A DNA stretch of 64,000 nucleotides from Skermanella rosea (GTDB lineage: Bacteria; Pseudomonadota; Alphaproteobacteria; Azospirillales; Azospirillaceae): assembly GCF_016806835.2 (NCBI RefSeq), contig NZ_CP086112.1, positions 390,001-454,000 on the forward strand. The letters run 5' to 3'. Shown here piece by piece: positions 19,432 through 29,944 of the stretch (positions are counted from its first letter, which is position 1; the number at the start of each line of letters is the position of its first letter). The notes below the pieces were generated by a model, which was given only the letters and a program-made list of their open reading frames with translations, was not told where the DNA came from and ran no database searches. The translations under genes were made by a program, and so were the position numbers.

Positions 19432-22202
19432 CCGAGGCGATCCGATTTTTCCTCGACGGCGAAGAGGTCGAGGCCCGTCCCGGCGAGACCATCTGGCAGG
19501 TCGCCAACCGTCGCGGCACCGAGATCCCGCACCTGTGCTACACCCCGGCCCCCGGCTACCGGCCCGACGGCAACTGCCGCGCCTGCATGGTCGAGGTCGA
19601 GGGCGAGCGCGTCCTGGCCGCGAGCTGCATCCGCAAGCCGCAGAACGGCATGAAGGTCAACACCGCCAGCGAGAGCGCCAAGTCGGCCCGCAAGCTGGTG
19701 TTCGAGCTGCTGGTCGGCGACCAGCCCGACCGGAAGGAGGCGCACGACCCCGACGCCCGCTTCTGGCAGTGGGCCGACAGGCTGGACGTGACCGACAGCC
19801 GCTTCCCGCTGGGCGACCCGGCGCCGGAGAAGGACTTCAGCCACCCCGCCATGGCGGTCCAGCTCGACGCCTGCATCCAGTGCAACCTGTGCGTCCGCGC
19901 CTGCCGCGAGGTCCAGGTCAACGACGTGATCGGCATGGCGATGCGCGGCCACGCCGAGAAGATCGTCTTCGACTTCGACGATCCCATGGGCGTCAGCACC
20001 TGCGTCGCTTGCGGCGAGTGCGTCCAGGCCTGCCCGACCGGCGCCCTGATGCCGGCCACCCAGGTGGACGCCAAGACCGGCGTCTTCTCGGCGGCGCCCG
20101 ACCGCAAGGTGGACAGCGTCTGCCCCTATTGCGGCGTCGGCTGCCAGCTGACCTACAACATCAAGGACGACAAGATCCTGTCGGTGACCGGCCGCGACGG
20201 CCCGTCCAACCAGAACAGGCTTTGCGTCAAGGGCCGCTTCGGCTTCGACTATGTCCACCACGAGGACCGGCTGACCGTCCCGCTGATCCGCCGCGAGGGC
20301 GTGTCCAAGCATGACGTGGACATCGACCCCGAGAACCCGCTGACCCATTTCCGCCGTGCCAGCTGGGAAGAGGCGCTGGAGGTGGCGGCCAAGGGCCTGG
20401 CGAATATCCGCGACGAGCGGGGCGGCGACGCGCTGGCCGGCTTCGGCTCCGCCAAGGGCTCGAACGAGGAGGCCTACCTGTTCCAGAAGCTGGTCCGCAC
20501 CGGCTTCGGCACCAACAACGTCGACCACTGCACCCGGCTGTGCCACGCCTCCTCGGTGACGGCGCTGATCGAGGGCATCGGCTCCGGCGCGGTGACGGCG
20601 CCCTTCATGTCGGCCCAGGACGCCGAGGTGATCGTGGTGATCGGCGCCAACCCGACCGAGAACCACCCGGTCGCCGCGACCTTCTTCAAGAACGCGGTGG
20701 AGCGGGGCGCCAAGCTGGTGGTGATGGACCCGCGCGGCCAGGCGCTGAAGCGCTTCGCCACCCACATGCTCCAGTTCAAGCCCGGCCGCGACGTGGCGAT
20801 GCTGAACGCCATGCTCAACGTCATCATCACCGAGAACCTCTACGACCAGCAATATGTCCAGGCCAACACCCAGGACTTCGAGGAGCTGAAGGAGCACGTC
20901 AAGGACTACACGCCCGAGCGGATGGAGGAGATCTGCGGCATCGCGGCCGACGAGCTGCGCACGGTGGCGCGCCTCTACGCCCGGTCCGAGGCCTCGATCA
21001 TCTTCTGGGGCATGGGCGTGTCCCAGCACACCCACGGCACCGACAACGTGCGCTGCCTGATCGCGATGGCGCTGACCACCGGCCAGATCGGCCGCCCCGG
21101 CACCGGCCTGCATCCCTTGCGCGGCCAGAACAACGTGCAGGGCGCGTCCGACGCCGGCCTGATCCCCATGGTCTTCCCCGACTACCAGTCGGTGGAAACC
21201 CCGGCGATCCGCGAGTTCTACGAGGACCTGTGGGGTACCAAGCTGCCGGGCAAGCGCGGCCTGACCGTGGTCGAGATCATGGACGCGATCCATGACGACA
21301 AGATCAGCGGCATGTACATCATGGGCGAGAACCCGGCCATGTCCGACCCGGACGTGGGCCACGCCCGCGAGGCGCTGGCGAAGCTCGACCATCTCGTGGT
21401 CCAGGACATCTTCCTGACCGAGACGGCCAAGTACGCCGACGTGGTCCTCCCGGCCTCCGCCTGGCCGGAGAAGGACGGCACGGCGACCAACACCAACCGC
21501 CAGGTGCAGATGGGCCGCAAGGCCCTGCCGCTGCCGGGCGAGGCGCGGGAGGACTGGGAGATCGTCACCCAGCTCGCCAACCGGCTTGGCCTCAACTGGA
21601 CCTACAGCCATCCCAGCGAGATCTTCGCCGAGATGACCAAGGCCATGCCGTCGCTGGCGAACATCACGTGGGAACGGCTGGAGCGCGAGCATTCCGTCAC
21701 GTACCCGTGCGATGCGCCGGACCAGCCGGGCCACGAGATCGTGTTCGGCAACGGTTTCCCGACCGAGACGGGCCGCGGCCGGCTGGTGCCGGCGGCGATC
21801 ATCCCGCCGGCCGAGGAGCCCGACGCCGAATACCCGATGGTTCTGACCACCGGCCGCCAGCTGGAGCACTGGCACACCGGCGCGATGACCCGCCGGGCGC
21901 AGGTGCTGGACGACCTGGAGCCGGAAGCCGTCGCCTACATGGCCCCCGCCGACCTGCGCCGGCTGGGCCTGAACGGCGGCGACCGGATGCGCGTCTCCAC
22001 CCGGCGCGGCCATGTGGAACTGGTGGCGCGGGCCGACTATGCGGTGCCGACCGGCCTGATCTTCATGCCGTTCTGCTACGCCGAGGCCGCCGCCAACGTG
22101 CTGACCAACCCGCAGCTCGACCCCTTCGGCAAGATCCCGGAGTTCAAGTACTGCGCGGCCCGGGTCGAACCGCTGAGGGAAGCCGCCCAGGCGGCGGAGT
22201 AG
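19428..22202 (+). CDS. NAD-dependent formate dehydrogenase alpha subunit (Mo/W-bisMGD)
   Basis: 924 aa. In order: N-terminal [2Fe-2S] NuoG-like domain (HLCYTP, CRACMVEV), two ferredoxin-like [4Fe-4S] clusters (CIQCNLCVRAC; CVACGECVQACPTG), the [4Fe-4S] of the catalytic domain (CPYCGVGC), then the molybdopterin domains and C-terminal dinucleotide-binding domain. The metal ligand is cysteine C372 followed by H373 (TRLCHASS), so it is not a selenoprotein. It oxidises formate released by Frc to CO2. Translationally coupled to the beta subunit. No small delta subunit or FdhD-type sulfurtransferase is next to it. Confidence 0.95.
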   Translation: MTEAIRFFLDGEEVEARPGETIWQVANRRGTEIPHLCYTPAPGYRPDGNCRACMVEVEGERVLAASCIRKPQNGMKVNTASESAKSARKLVFELLVGDQPDRKEAHDPDARFWQWADRLDVTDSRFPLGDPAPEKDFSHPAMAVQLDACIQCNLCVRACREVQVNDVIGMAMRGHAEKIVFDFDDPMGVSTCVACGECVQACPTGALMPATQVDAKTGVFSAAPDRKVDSVCPYCGVGCQLTYNIKDDKILSVTGRDGPSNQNRLCVKGRFGFDYVHHEDRLTVPLIRREGVSKHDVDIDPENPLTHFRRASWEEALEVAAKGLANIRDERGGDALAGFGSAKGSNEEAYLFQKLVRTGFGTNNVDHCTRLCHASSVTALIEGIGSGAVTAPFMSAQDAEVIVVIGANPTENHPVAATFFKNAVERGAKLVVMDPRGQALKRFATHMLQFKPGRDVAMLNAMLNVIITENLYDQQYVQANTQDFEELKEHVKDYTPERMEEICGIAADELRTVARLYARSEASIIFWGMGVSQHTHGTDNVRCLIAMALTTGQIGRPGTGLHPLRGQNNVQGASDAGLIPMVFPDYQSVETPAIREFYEDLWGTKLPGKRGLTVVEIMDAIHDDKISGMYIMGENPAMSDPDVGHAREALAKLDHLVVQDIFLTETAKYADVVLPASAWPEKDGTATNTNRQVQMGRKALPLPGEAREDWEIVTQLANRLGLNWTYSHPSEIFAEMTKAMPSLANITWERLEREHSVTYPCDAPDQPGHEIVFGNGFPTETGRGRLVPAAIIPPAEEPDAEYPMVLTTGRQLEHWHTGAMTRRAQVLDDLEPEAVAYMAPADLRRLGLNGGDRMRVSTRRGHVELVARADYAVPTGLIFMPFCYAEAAANVLTNPQLDPFGKIPEFKYCAARVEPLREAAQAAE

Positions 22203-22299
22203 GGGAGCGGGGCGGTCACCACCACTCCCGCCGCCCCGAACCCTCCAACCGCCCCGGCCGCCCCGGCCGCACCGGCAGCCCCAGCCGCCCTGGAACGTC

Positions 22300-22381
22300 A
22301 TGACCGGGCTTGACCCGGTCATCTCCCCCAGGCCGAACCCGCGGCAGCAACGGAAGAGATAGCCGGGTCAAGCCCGGCTAT
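22300..22381. repeat. Paired REP-like palindromes after the formate dehydrogenase genes
   Basis: Palindromes at 22300-22322 and 22359-22381 (CCGGGCTTGACCCGG core) in opposite orientation, in the 325-base gap before the IclR gene. The rest of the gap is a C-rich degenerate stretch (22205-22295) with no gene. Confidence 0.85.
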
Positions 22382-22527
22382 GACGACAGGGGAGAAACCC
22401 GGCCCCGGCCCCAACGGTGAAGGCAGCGGAGGACACCGCCGGGCCACCCCCGGCCAAGACGAAGACAGACCGTCCGGTCCAAGAAAGAGAACGAGAACGA
22501 ACTCCATTCGGCAACGTGGGTCAGGTG

Positions 22528-23376
22528 ATGGGAAGCCAGGAAGAGACATTGATACGTTCCGAACCGCCGACCCCCTCCAAGGCGGCGTCCGCGACGGCGG
22601 CCGACCCCCGATCCCAGACGGTCCAGTCCCTGGTCCGCGCGCTCCACATCATGACGATCCTGGGCGAGGCCGACGGCCCGATGTCGCTGACCGAGCTGGC
22701 CCGCGCCGCCGACCTGTCCCCCTCGACCGCCCACCGCCTGCTGACCACGCTCCAGCAGGAACGCTATGTCCGCTTCGACGGCGCCACCCGGAGCTGGTAT
22801 GTCGGCGTGCAGGCCTTCATCAGCGGCAGCGGCTTCCTGAAGACCCGCAACGTCGTGGACCTCGCCCGCCCGCGCATGCGCCAGCTGATGGACCAGGCGA
22901 GCGAGACGGTGAACCTGGCGATCATCGAGAACCACGAGGTGGTCTATCTGGCCCAGGTCGAATGCCACCAGATGATGCGCGCCCTGGCCCCGCCCGGCTC
23001 CCGCCTGCCGCTGCACTGCTCCGCCGCCGGCAAGGCGCTGCTGGCCCGCATGGCGCCGCACTATGTCCGCAACCTGATGGAACAGCGCGGCCTTCCCCGC
23101 TTCACCGCCGCGACCCTGACCACGCTGGAAGCCCTGGAAGCCGACCTGGAACAGGTCCGCACCCGCGCCTATGCGGTGGACAACGAGGAACACGCGATCG
23201 GCCTGCGCTGCGTCGCCGCGACCATCTATGACGAGCGCAGCCAGCCGATCGGCGCCCTGTCGGTCTCCGGCCCGAAGGCCCGCGTGACCGACGACCGCGT
23301 GGCCTCGCTGGGCGGATTGGTGCGGCAGGCCGCCGCCGCGGTGACCAACGAACTGGGCGGCACCGCGCCGGGATGA
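22528..23376 (+). CDS. IclR-family transcriptional regulator
   Basis: 282 aa. Winged helix at about 35-95 (MSLTELARAADLSPSTAHRLL), effector domain after it with the usual LHCSAAGKALLA motif and C-terminal GLRCVAATIYDE. IclR proteins sense glyoxylate, pyruvate or aromatic acids. It lies at the end of the oxalate block in the same direction but beyond a REP pair, so it may or may not be cotranscribed. ATG 22528 chosen because family similarity starts after it; an upstream ATG at 22417 adds a charged, low-complexity extension. Confidence 0.85.
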   Translation: MGSQEETLIRSEPPTPSKAASATAADPRSQTVQSLVRALHIMTILGEADGPMSLTELARAADLSPSTAHRLLTTLQQERYVRFDGATRSWYVGVQAFISGSGFLKTRNVVDLARPRMRQLMDQASETVNLAIIENHEVVYLAQVECHQMMRALAPPGSRLPLHCSAAGKALLARMAPHYVRNLMEQRGLPRFTAATLTTLEALEADLEQVRTRAYAVDNEEHAIGLRCVAATIYDERSQPIGALSVSGPKARVTDDRVASLGGLVRQAAAAVTNELGGTAPG

Positions 23377-23612
23377 GGGGAGGGGTGCCGGCGGCGGGGG
23401 CCGACCGAGTCACTCCACGTCGCCCCGCCCCCTTGAACCCGGGCTTCGACGCCGCGCGTCACGAAAACCAACCAAACCCCTCTCCCCCTTGGGCTAATCT
23501 ATCAACAGATCTTTTTAGGTGCGGCAGGTTGACTCGGGTTTGTCGCTGTAGTTGCGTAGTTTGGCGGGGATGTGATTCTGTTCGTGACGTTCTCAGGCGG
23601 AGGGCGTCACGA

Positions 23613-24514
23613 ATGGACATTCAGGTTGATATCGTCGGCCGTTTCAACGATGAACGGCTGAAAAAAGGGGGCGGCAACTGCTGCAAAGGATGGTCGAGCG
23701 CTCGACCGTCCGCATTCGGCGTTTGTCGAACGACCGGATCGAAGAGGCTCGCTTCGGGCGTTGGCTGAACAATGCCAAGGTAAGACTGGTGGAAATGGAA
23801 TGCACGATCGGCGAGCAGATGCGGGCGCGCGTCGTCGGCCTGCATGTTCTGGCCATCCAGGACACCAGCGAATTGAACTATCAGGCCCATGCCGGACGAA
23901 CGCGGGGCCTGGGCACCGTGGGCAATGGCCGGGACGCCGGGCTGTTCGTCCATCCGGTGCTGGCGGTCGAGGCCGAAAGCGGAGCTTGTCTGGGACTTGT
24001 CGGAGCGCAGGTCTACGCCCGTCATGAAACCGCGGCCAAGCACCGTCGGGCTCTGCCGATCGAGAGCAAGGAATCGATGCGCTGGCTGGAGGGCGCGCAG
24101 ACAGCCAAGCACTATCTCGATACGGCCCGGCACGTCACGGTCGTCGCCGACCGCGAAAGCGACATCTACGAGGAATGGGAGCGGCTGCCGGAAGCGGGTT
24201 TCGATCTTCTGACGCGGGCCTGCCGCGACAGGGCGCTGGCCGGAGGCGGCTACTTATACGCCTGGAGCGACGCGCTGGCGGTGGCGGAGCGCTTCACGCT
24301 GGACCTTCCCGAACGCCCCCTCAACGCATCAGCGGCGCAGGCGGCGGCCTCCGGCCCGATCCCGCCCGGCCCCCGCGCCGCCGAGCGCGACGGCATGCTC
24401 AAGGCCGTCGCCGTGCCGCTCGCCCCGGAGCCGGACAGCACCGCCGCCCACGACCGCCCGGTGCTGATCGCAGTCGCGTGGCCGGACCCGAGGCGGACCG
24501 ACCAGCTCCTGTGA
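23613..24514 (+). pseudogene. IS4-family transposase, frameshifted and truncated
   Basis: ATG 23613 opens MDIQVDIVGRFNDERLKK; a -1 shift at the A6G4 run (23661-23670) is needed to continue into the long frame from about 23669 (RGRQLLQRMVERSTVR). The continuation shows two of the three catalytic acids (QDTSELNY and ADRESDIYEEW) but ends before the Y-R-E-K block that carries the third. From about residue 225 of the joined product the sequence stops looking like a transposase. The shift could be programmed, as in some IS families, but with the 3' half missing the copy must be dead. Confidence 0.75.
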
Positions 24515-24535
24515 GGAACCGGCCGGCAGGTCCCG

Positions 24536-24566
24536 GCATCACGGTAAACCAGCGACGAAGGCACCT
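24536..24566. repeat. IS66 left end: 8-bp target duplication plus terminal inverted repeat
   Basis: GCATCACG at 24536-24543 is repeated exactly at 32271-32278. The next 23 bases (24544-24566, starting GTAAACCAGCGACG) are the perfect reverse complement of 32248-32270. Eight-base duplication and a GTAA start are typical of IS66. Confidence 0.95.
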
Positions 24567-24649
24567 ACTCGAGCGCCATCACGCGCGCAGATTCCCGATG
24601 GTGGGCAGCGGGAGGATTTGCCGATGGGAGAGACCTCGGCGCGGCCGGA

Positions 24650-26239
24650 TCAGGCGGCGGCGGCAGTGTGAGGAGCGATGTTCATGCGGCCTGGATCGGC
24701 GGAACTGCTGGCGTCGGGCGGTCGCCAGTTGAACGGCAGCAAGGTATCGAGCGCCTGGATCTTGGTCCGTCCGATCCGGCCGATGACGTCGGTCAGGTAG
24801 GCTTCCGGGTTGATCCCGTTCAACCGGCAGGTTTCCACCAGGCTGTAGATCACGGCGGCGACTTTGCCGGCGGCATCCGAGCCGATCACGTTCCAGTTTT
24901 TCCTGCCGATGGCTATGCCGCGCAACGCCCGCTCGGCCGTCAGATTATCGATTTCCAGCGTGCCATCGGCGGCGTAGCGCGCCAAGGCATCCCACTGTGC
25001 GTTCATGTAGCCGAGTGCCTTGGCCAGTTCGCTGCGCGGCGCCACCTGGCTCAGCCGCTCGGTCAGCCAGGCCCGCAGGACATCGAGCAGCGGCACCGCC
25101 TCGCTCCGGCGCACCGCCAGGCGTTCCGCGGGCGGCAGCCCGTAGATTCGCCGCTCGATGCGGTACAGCGCGGCAATCTGCTTCACGCCCTCGCCGGCAA
25201 CCGGCGAGCCCTTGGCGCGCACCAGATCGACCAGCTTGCGCCGGGCGTGGCCGAGGCAGCCGGCCTCGACCATGGCACCACCCCGGTACAGGTGATCGAA
25301 GCCGGAGAAGGCATCGGCCTGCAGGGTGCCGGTGAAGCCCGCCAAGTGCTGGCCCGGATGCTTGCCGGCCCGTCCGGCGGAGAAGCGGAACACCGCGATC
25401 GAGGGTTCGCTGCCGCCGCGCGGCCGGGTGTCGTCGGCATAGACCCAGAAGCGGCCGTCGTGAGTGCCGGAACGGCCCGGATTGAGAACGGTCACCGGCG
25501 TGTCGTCGGCATGGATCTTGGTCCGCCGGATCAGCAGTTCGAGCAGGCGGTCGGCAATCGGCGCCAGATCGCGCGCGGCCGCTTCGACCCAGCCGTACAG
25601 GGTGGTGGTGGCGAGCAGCGCGCCGAACCGGGCGTAGTGCGCCGCCTGCCGGTGCAGCGGCATGTGGTTGAGGTACTTGGCGATGACGACCTGGGCGATG
25701 GTGCCGGCGGTGGGCAGGCCGCGCTCGATCGGCCGGTCGTCAGGAGCCGGAGCCTGGGCCAGTTCACCGCAGGTCCTGCAGGCGAACTTGGGCCGGACCG
25801 TGACGTGAACCTCGGCATGGGCCGGCACGAGGTGGAGCTGTTTGCTCTCGTCCTGGCCGATCCGGGCCATCTCCCGGCTGCAGCACGGGCACTGCGTGCT
25901 GGCGGGCAGGATCTCGCGGGTCACCCGCGGCAGACTGTCGGGCAGAGGACGCCGACCCCCGCGGCTGCGGCGGTGCCGTCCGGTCGTGTCCTCGCCCGAG
26001 GGTTCCGCCTCGCCGGGATCGGCCGGGGCAGGTGCTGCCGTGTCGAGCAGGCTGAACTGATCCGGGCTCATCTTCTCCGAGGAACGGCCGAAGATCCTGT
26101 GGCGCAGAACCGCCAGGAACGTCTCCAGTCGTTCGTTCTCGCGCGTCAGCACCGCAACCCGACGTTCCAGCACGGCGATCCGCTCGAGCGGATCATCCTT
26201 CGGGTTCGCAGGATTGCTGTCGTGCCGGGCATCATCCAT
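24650..26239 (-). CDS. tnpC: IS66 transposase TnpC
   Basis: 529 aa, complete. N-terminal coiled coil (ERRVAVLTRENERLETFLAV), a leucine/zinc region with cysteines (CPCCSREM, CRTCGELA), then the catalytic domain with the DDE residues in KIHADDTPV, ADAFSGFDHLY and DNLTAERALRG. It catalyses IS66 movement with the help of TnpA and TnpB. The frame shows no damage although tnpB of the same element is split. Confidence 0.95.
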   Translation of the reverse strand: MDDARHDSNPANPKDDPLERIAVLERRVAVLTRENERLETFLAVLRHRIFGRSSEKMSPDQFSLLDTAAPAPADPGEAEPSGEDTTGRHRRSRGGRRPLPDSLPRVTREILPASTQCPCCSREMARIGQDESKQLHLVPAHAEVHVTVRPKFACRTCGELAQAPAPDDRPIERGLPTAGTIAQVVIAKYLNHMPLHRQAAHYARFGALLATTTLYGWVEAAARDLAPIADRLLELLIRRTKIHADDTPVTVLNPGRSGTHDGRFWVYADDTRPRGGSEPSIAVFRFSAGRAGKHPGQHLAGFTGTLQADAFSGFDHLYRGGAMVEAGCLGHARRKLVDLVRAKGSPVAGEGVKQIAALYRIERRIYGLPPAERLAVRRSEAVPLLDVLRAWLTERLSQVAPRSELAKALGYMNAQWDALARYAADGTLEIDNLTAERALRGIAIGRKNWNVIGSDAAGKVAAVIYSLVETCRLNGINPEAYLTDVIGRIGRTKIQALDTLLPFNWRPPDASSSADPGRMNIAPHTAAAA

Positions 26240-26316
26240 GTAAAGAAAGTATCCGCGCCGTCCCTCGTCGTAAACCGCAGCAGAAGCAGTAACATAGAAG
26301 TAATGCAGGCTTCTGT

Positions 26317-26516
26317 TCAGACGATAAGCAGGGGCTTCGCGATGGGTTTTGTCTTGGCTGATCGCCAGTCCAGACCGTCAACGAGCAGCGACATCTGGGC
26401 ACGGCTGATCGTCACCACGCCATCCGCCGGGCTTGGCCAGATGAACTTTCCCTCGGTCAGGCGTTTCTGCATCAGCAGAAAGCCGGTGGTGTCGTACATT
26501 AGAACCTTGATCGTGT
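26317..26516 (-). pseudogene. tnpB: IS66 tnpB, 3' part
   Basis: Encodes the C-terminal half of TnpB from about TIKVLMYDTTGFLLMQKRL through KFIWPSPADGVVTISRAQM to the stop. It joins conceptually to the 5' part at 31671-31826: the expected FVFRGR-x4-IKVL run of IS66 TnpB is broken exactly between the two. Upstream of 26516 the frame continues only into the inserted element. Confidence 0.9.
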
Positions 26517-26549
26517 GCGCGAACTGCATGACATAGTGCATCCCTCCTC

Positions 26550-28304
26550 TCACAATCCTGGCAGCTGCATAGTTTCATCTCTATGATAATCAATTAGGTT
26601 TTTCGGACGCCGCGCCTTGACCTCGTTCACGCCCGTTCGTACGGCATCGGTCTCCAAGGCGGCAGCCGGGATGTGCCAGGGAGCCGACGGAACAAGTTGC
26701 GTGGCCGGCAAGGTCCCGCGTTGGATGAGACGATGCACGGACGGGATGGAGATGCCGAGCCGCTTCGCCGCTTTCTCGGCTGTCAGCATCTCGGGACGGG
26801 GTACCGACGGATCGAAGTCGGGAATGCCAAGCCGCTCTCGTAACAGCCGAACCTTCACGGTCGTCCAGGTCTCCCCGTTTTCGCTCCGGCACTTCATGCG
26901 GTTTAGCGTGACGGAGATCTCATGGTCCGGCCAGTGACCGGAGAGCTGACGCACAACCTCCACGGCTCCCGGATTTCCCTTTTCCTGCCGACCCTCTATT
27001 CTGCGACGCGGTACGCGCAGTTCGGTGTGACGGCCGCCAACCCAGTGGATCCGCAGCACCGCCTCGTGTGCCGCGTCGTCGAGGTCAATCACCACTTCCT
27101 CCACGAGCAGCCGGGTCAGGCGCTGCCGGGTCCGCGCGTCGGCCGTCGGTGCATTCCAAGCTGCGGATAGGTTGTGAGCCAGTCCCAGGAGTGCCTCCTT
27201 GTCCACCTTCGGGCGTGCCGCGGATCGTGCCTCGGCCTCGGCAATCCGACGTTCAATTTGCGCCACCCGTTCCAGCGCGGTATTCCACCGAGCTTCCAGT
27301 TCCCTCACGACATGGCGCTTGCCCGGGTCCACAAGATCGTACCGGCGTGCAGCCAGCGAAGTGTCATAGCGGGCCGCTTCCAGTTCACGTTCCAGGGCCG
27401 CCCGCTCCTCCGCCCCGGCGGCGGATGCCTGGTCGGCGGCGAGCAGGGCGGCCTCCACCGCACGGCCAGACACGGCCTCCAGCATCTGGGCCACGATCGC
27501 CCGATCGACCCGGACGCCACCGATCCCGATGCACAGGCCGACACCGACGTGGGCGTCGTCTCCCCGGCATTGGTAGCGGTGGGCATGCCCGGATTGCATG
27601 CCGTAGAACACCCGCATCCTGCGGCCGCAGCGTCCGCACCGGACCAGCCCCGTCAGCAAGGCCCGCCCGCCCCGGCCGGCCTTGCGAGAGGCACGCTTCT
27701 GCATGTGGGCGTTCTCCTCCAGCATGCGCTGATGTTCCTCGAACTCGGCCCAGGTGATGTAGCCTTCGTGGTTGTCGCGCAGCAGGGCGTTCCATTCGGT
27801 GCGTTCCCGTCTGTGCCCAGTGGTCTTGCGGGCCCGACCCTCGACGACCCGTGTCCTGCTGGCCGTCCGGCCGAACACGTATGCGCCGGCATAGATCGGG
27901 TTGTTCAAGACCTGGATGACCGTGTGATAGGCCGGCGGTTGCCAGAGGATCTTGCAGGCGGTGAGATTGCGCCGCACGACAGGAAGCGAGAGGTCGGTTG
28001 CCCGCGCCCAGAGAAAGACCTGGCGGGCGCTGCCCAATTCGCGGAACTTGCTGAACAGCATGCGGATCGCGCCGGCGACACGCTCATCAGGGTCAATTTC
28101 AATCCTTCCGGCCTCGTTCCAGCAATAGCCAGGTGGCAGGGTGAACTGCAACTCGCCCCTGCGAGCTTTGCCATCCCGGGCCTCGATGCCGCGTTGGCGC
28201 AGCAGGCTGAGTTCGTACTCCGACATCGTTCCCTTCAGGCCAAGCAGAAGCCGGTCGTTAATCAGACAAGGATCGTAAACCCCGTCGGGATCAACGACCA
28301 GGGT
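26550..28304 (-). pseudogene. Large serine recombinase, C-terminal part (split by IS21)
   Basis: Begins mid-catalytic-domain (TLVVDPDGVYDP, KGTMSEYELSLLRQR), then the recombinase domain, a zinc ribbon (VRCGRCGRRM with later cysteine), a coiled coil (about 300-390 of this part) and an unusual C-terminal helix-turn-helix of MerR/excisionase type (LTAEKAAKRLGISIPSVHRL). Removing IS21 and one copy of its 7-bp duplication joins it in frame to the N-terminal part at 30858-31193, giving a 696-aa protein. An internal ATG (28226) could still yield a fragment without the catalytic serine. Confidence 0.9.
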
Positions 28305-28426
28305 CCCGGCCTGTGCATCGGCGTGGAACAGTAGGCCAGTTTCGGAGGTGATCGGCGTCCAATAACCGGCCGCCTCGGATCTGGCACAATACCACCCTTG
28401 GTTGGACGAGGGGGTGGCACGCGGGG

Positions 28427-29944
28427 ATGCTGACAGTGGAGACGATCGCGCGGATACGGCGGGAGCACGCGAAGGGGCGGAGCGTTCGGGCCATCGCCCG
28501 GGCGTTGAAGATCAACCGGGAAACGGTGGCGAAGTACCTGCGGTCTGGTGAGACGGCGCCGCGGTACGAGCGGACGCGGCAGCCGTATCCAAAGCTGGGG
28601 CAGTTCCAGGCGGAGCTGGAACGGTTGATCGCGGAGAACGACCGCCGGCCGGCGCGCGACCGGCTCGACTACCGGGGGCTCTTCGACCAGTTGACAGTGG
28701 CCGGGTTCGAGGGCGGCTACGACGCCGTGCGGCGCTATATCACGCGGTGGAAGCGGCGCCAGCCGGCGACGACGGCCGAGGCATTCGTGCCGCTGACCTT
28801 CGCACCGGGCGAGGCTTACCAGTTCGACTGGGCGGAGGAGTGGATCGTCCTGGACGGGGTGACGACGAAGGTGCAGGTGGCCCACGTGCGCCTGTGCCAC
28901 AGCCGGATGCCGTTCGTGGCGGTCTACCCCCGCCAGACCCAGGAGATGGTGTTCGACGCCCACGCCCGCGCCGCGGCGTTCTACGGCGGCCTGTGCGAGC
29001 GCGGCATCTACGACAACATGAAGACGGCGGTTGACGCCGTGTTCGTCGGCAAGGAGCGGCGCTTCAACCGCCGCTTCGCCCAGATGTGCTCGCACTACCT
29101 GGTCGAGCCGGTGGCCTGCACGCCGGCCTCGGGCTGGGAGAAGGGGCAGGTCGAGAACCAGGTCGGCACGTTGCGCCAGCGCCTGTTCACCCCACGCCTG
29201 CGGGCGGCAACGCTGGAGGAAGTAAACGAGCGGCTGCGCCACGCCGTGGAGGCGTGGGCGCGCACCGCACCGCATCCCGAGTTCCCCGACCGGACGGTGT
29301 GGGCGGTGTTCGAGGCGGAGCGGCCGGCGCTGGTCGCCGTGGCCAATGCCTTCGACGGCTTCCACGAGATCACGGCCAGCGCGTCGAAGACCTGCCTGAT
29401 CCGCTTCGAGCGCAACCGCTACAGCGTGGCGGCGGTGGCGGCCGGCAAGCCGGTGCAGGTGCGCGCCTACGCCGACCGGCTCGTGGCGTGGTGCGACGGC
29501 ACGGTGGTGGCCGAGCACCGGCGGGCCTTCGGGCACGGCCACACGATCTACGATCCGCTGCACTACCTGCCGGTCCTCGCCCGCAAGCCCGGCGCGCTGC
29601 GCAACGGGGCGCCGTTCCGGCAGTGGGAGCTGCCTGCGGCCCTGGCCAAGGTGAGGGTCCGGCTGGGCCGCTCCGACGAAGCCGACCGGCAGTTCGTCGG
29701 CATTCTCGCCGCCATCCTGACCGACGGCCTGGACGCGGTGGAGGCCGCCTGCCGCGAGGCGCTGGCGAGCGGGACGCACAGCCGGGACGTCATCCTGAAC
29801 ATCCTCGCCCGGCGCCACGACGTCACCCCGACGACGCCCGTGGCAGTGCCGGCGGCGCTGACGCTGACGATCGAACCGGCCGCCGACTGCGCGCGCTACG
29901 ACGGCCTGCGCGCGGCACGGGAGGGCTGTCATGGAGCGGCATGA
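28427..29944 (+). CDS. istA: IS21 transposase IstA
   Basis: 505 aa. N-terminal helix-turn-helix ([20 protein letters not shown]), catalytic core with the acids in [19 protein letters not shown] and [13 protein letters not shown], and a C-terminal barrel-like region. Cuts and joins the IS21 ends with IstB as ATP-dependent helper. Its 3' end overlaps istB by 14 bases. Confidence 0.95.
   Translation: MLTVETIARIRREHAKGRSVRAIARALKINRETVAKYLRSGETAPRYERTRQPYPKLGQFQAELERLIAENDRRPARDRLDYRGLFDQLTVAGFEGGYDAVRRYITRWKRRQPATTAEAFVPLTFAPGEAYQFDWAEEWIVLDGVTTKVQVAHVRLCHSRMPFVAVYPRQTQEMVFDAHARAAAFYGGLCERGIYDNMKTAVDAVFVGKERRFNRRFAQMCSHYLVEPVACTPASGWEKGQVENQVGTLRQRLFTPRLRAATLEEVNERLRHAVEAWARTAPHPEFPDRTVWAVFEAERPALVAVANAFDGFHEITASASKTCLIRFERNRYSVAAVAAGKPVQVRAYADRLVAWCDGTVVAEHRRAFGHGHTIYDPLHYLPVLARKPGALRNGAPFRQWELPAALAKVRVRLGRSDEADRQFVGILAAILTDGLDAVEAACREALASGTHSRDVILNILARRHDVTPTTPVAVPAALTLTIEPAADCARYDGLRAAREGCHGAA

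Noticed and set aside
19056-22322. A 1,088-codon open frame on the minus strand across the formate dehydrogenase alpha gene
   Set aside because: Antisense shadow of a GC-rich gene: composition is Arg/Gly/His/Val-rich, there are no family motifs, and the plus strand encodes a complete known enzyme.
26550-28304. An intact serine recombinase
   Set aside because: It lacks the N-terminal catalytic part, which lies beyond IS21 at 30858-31193.
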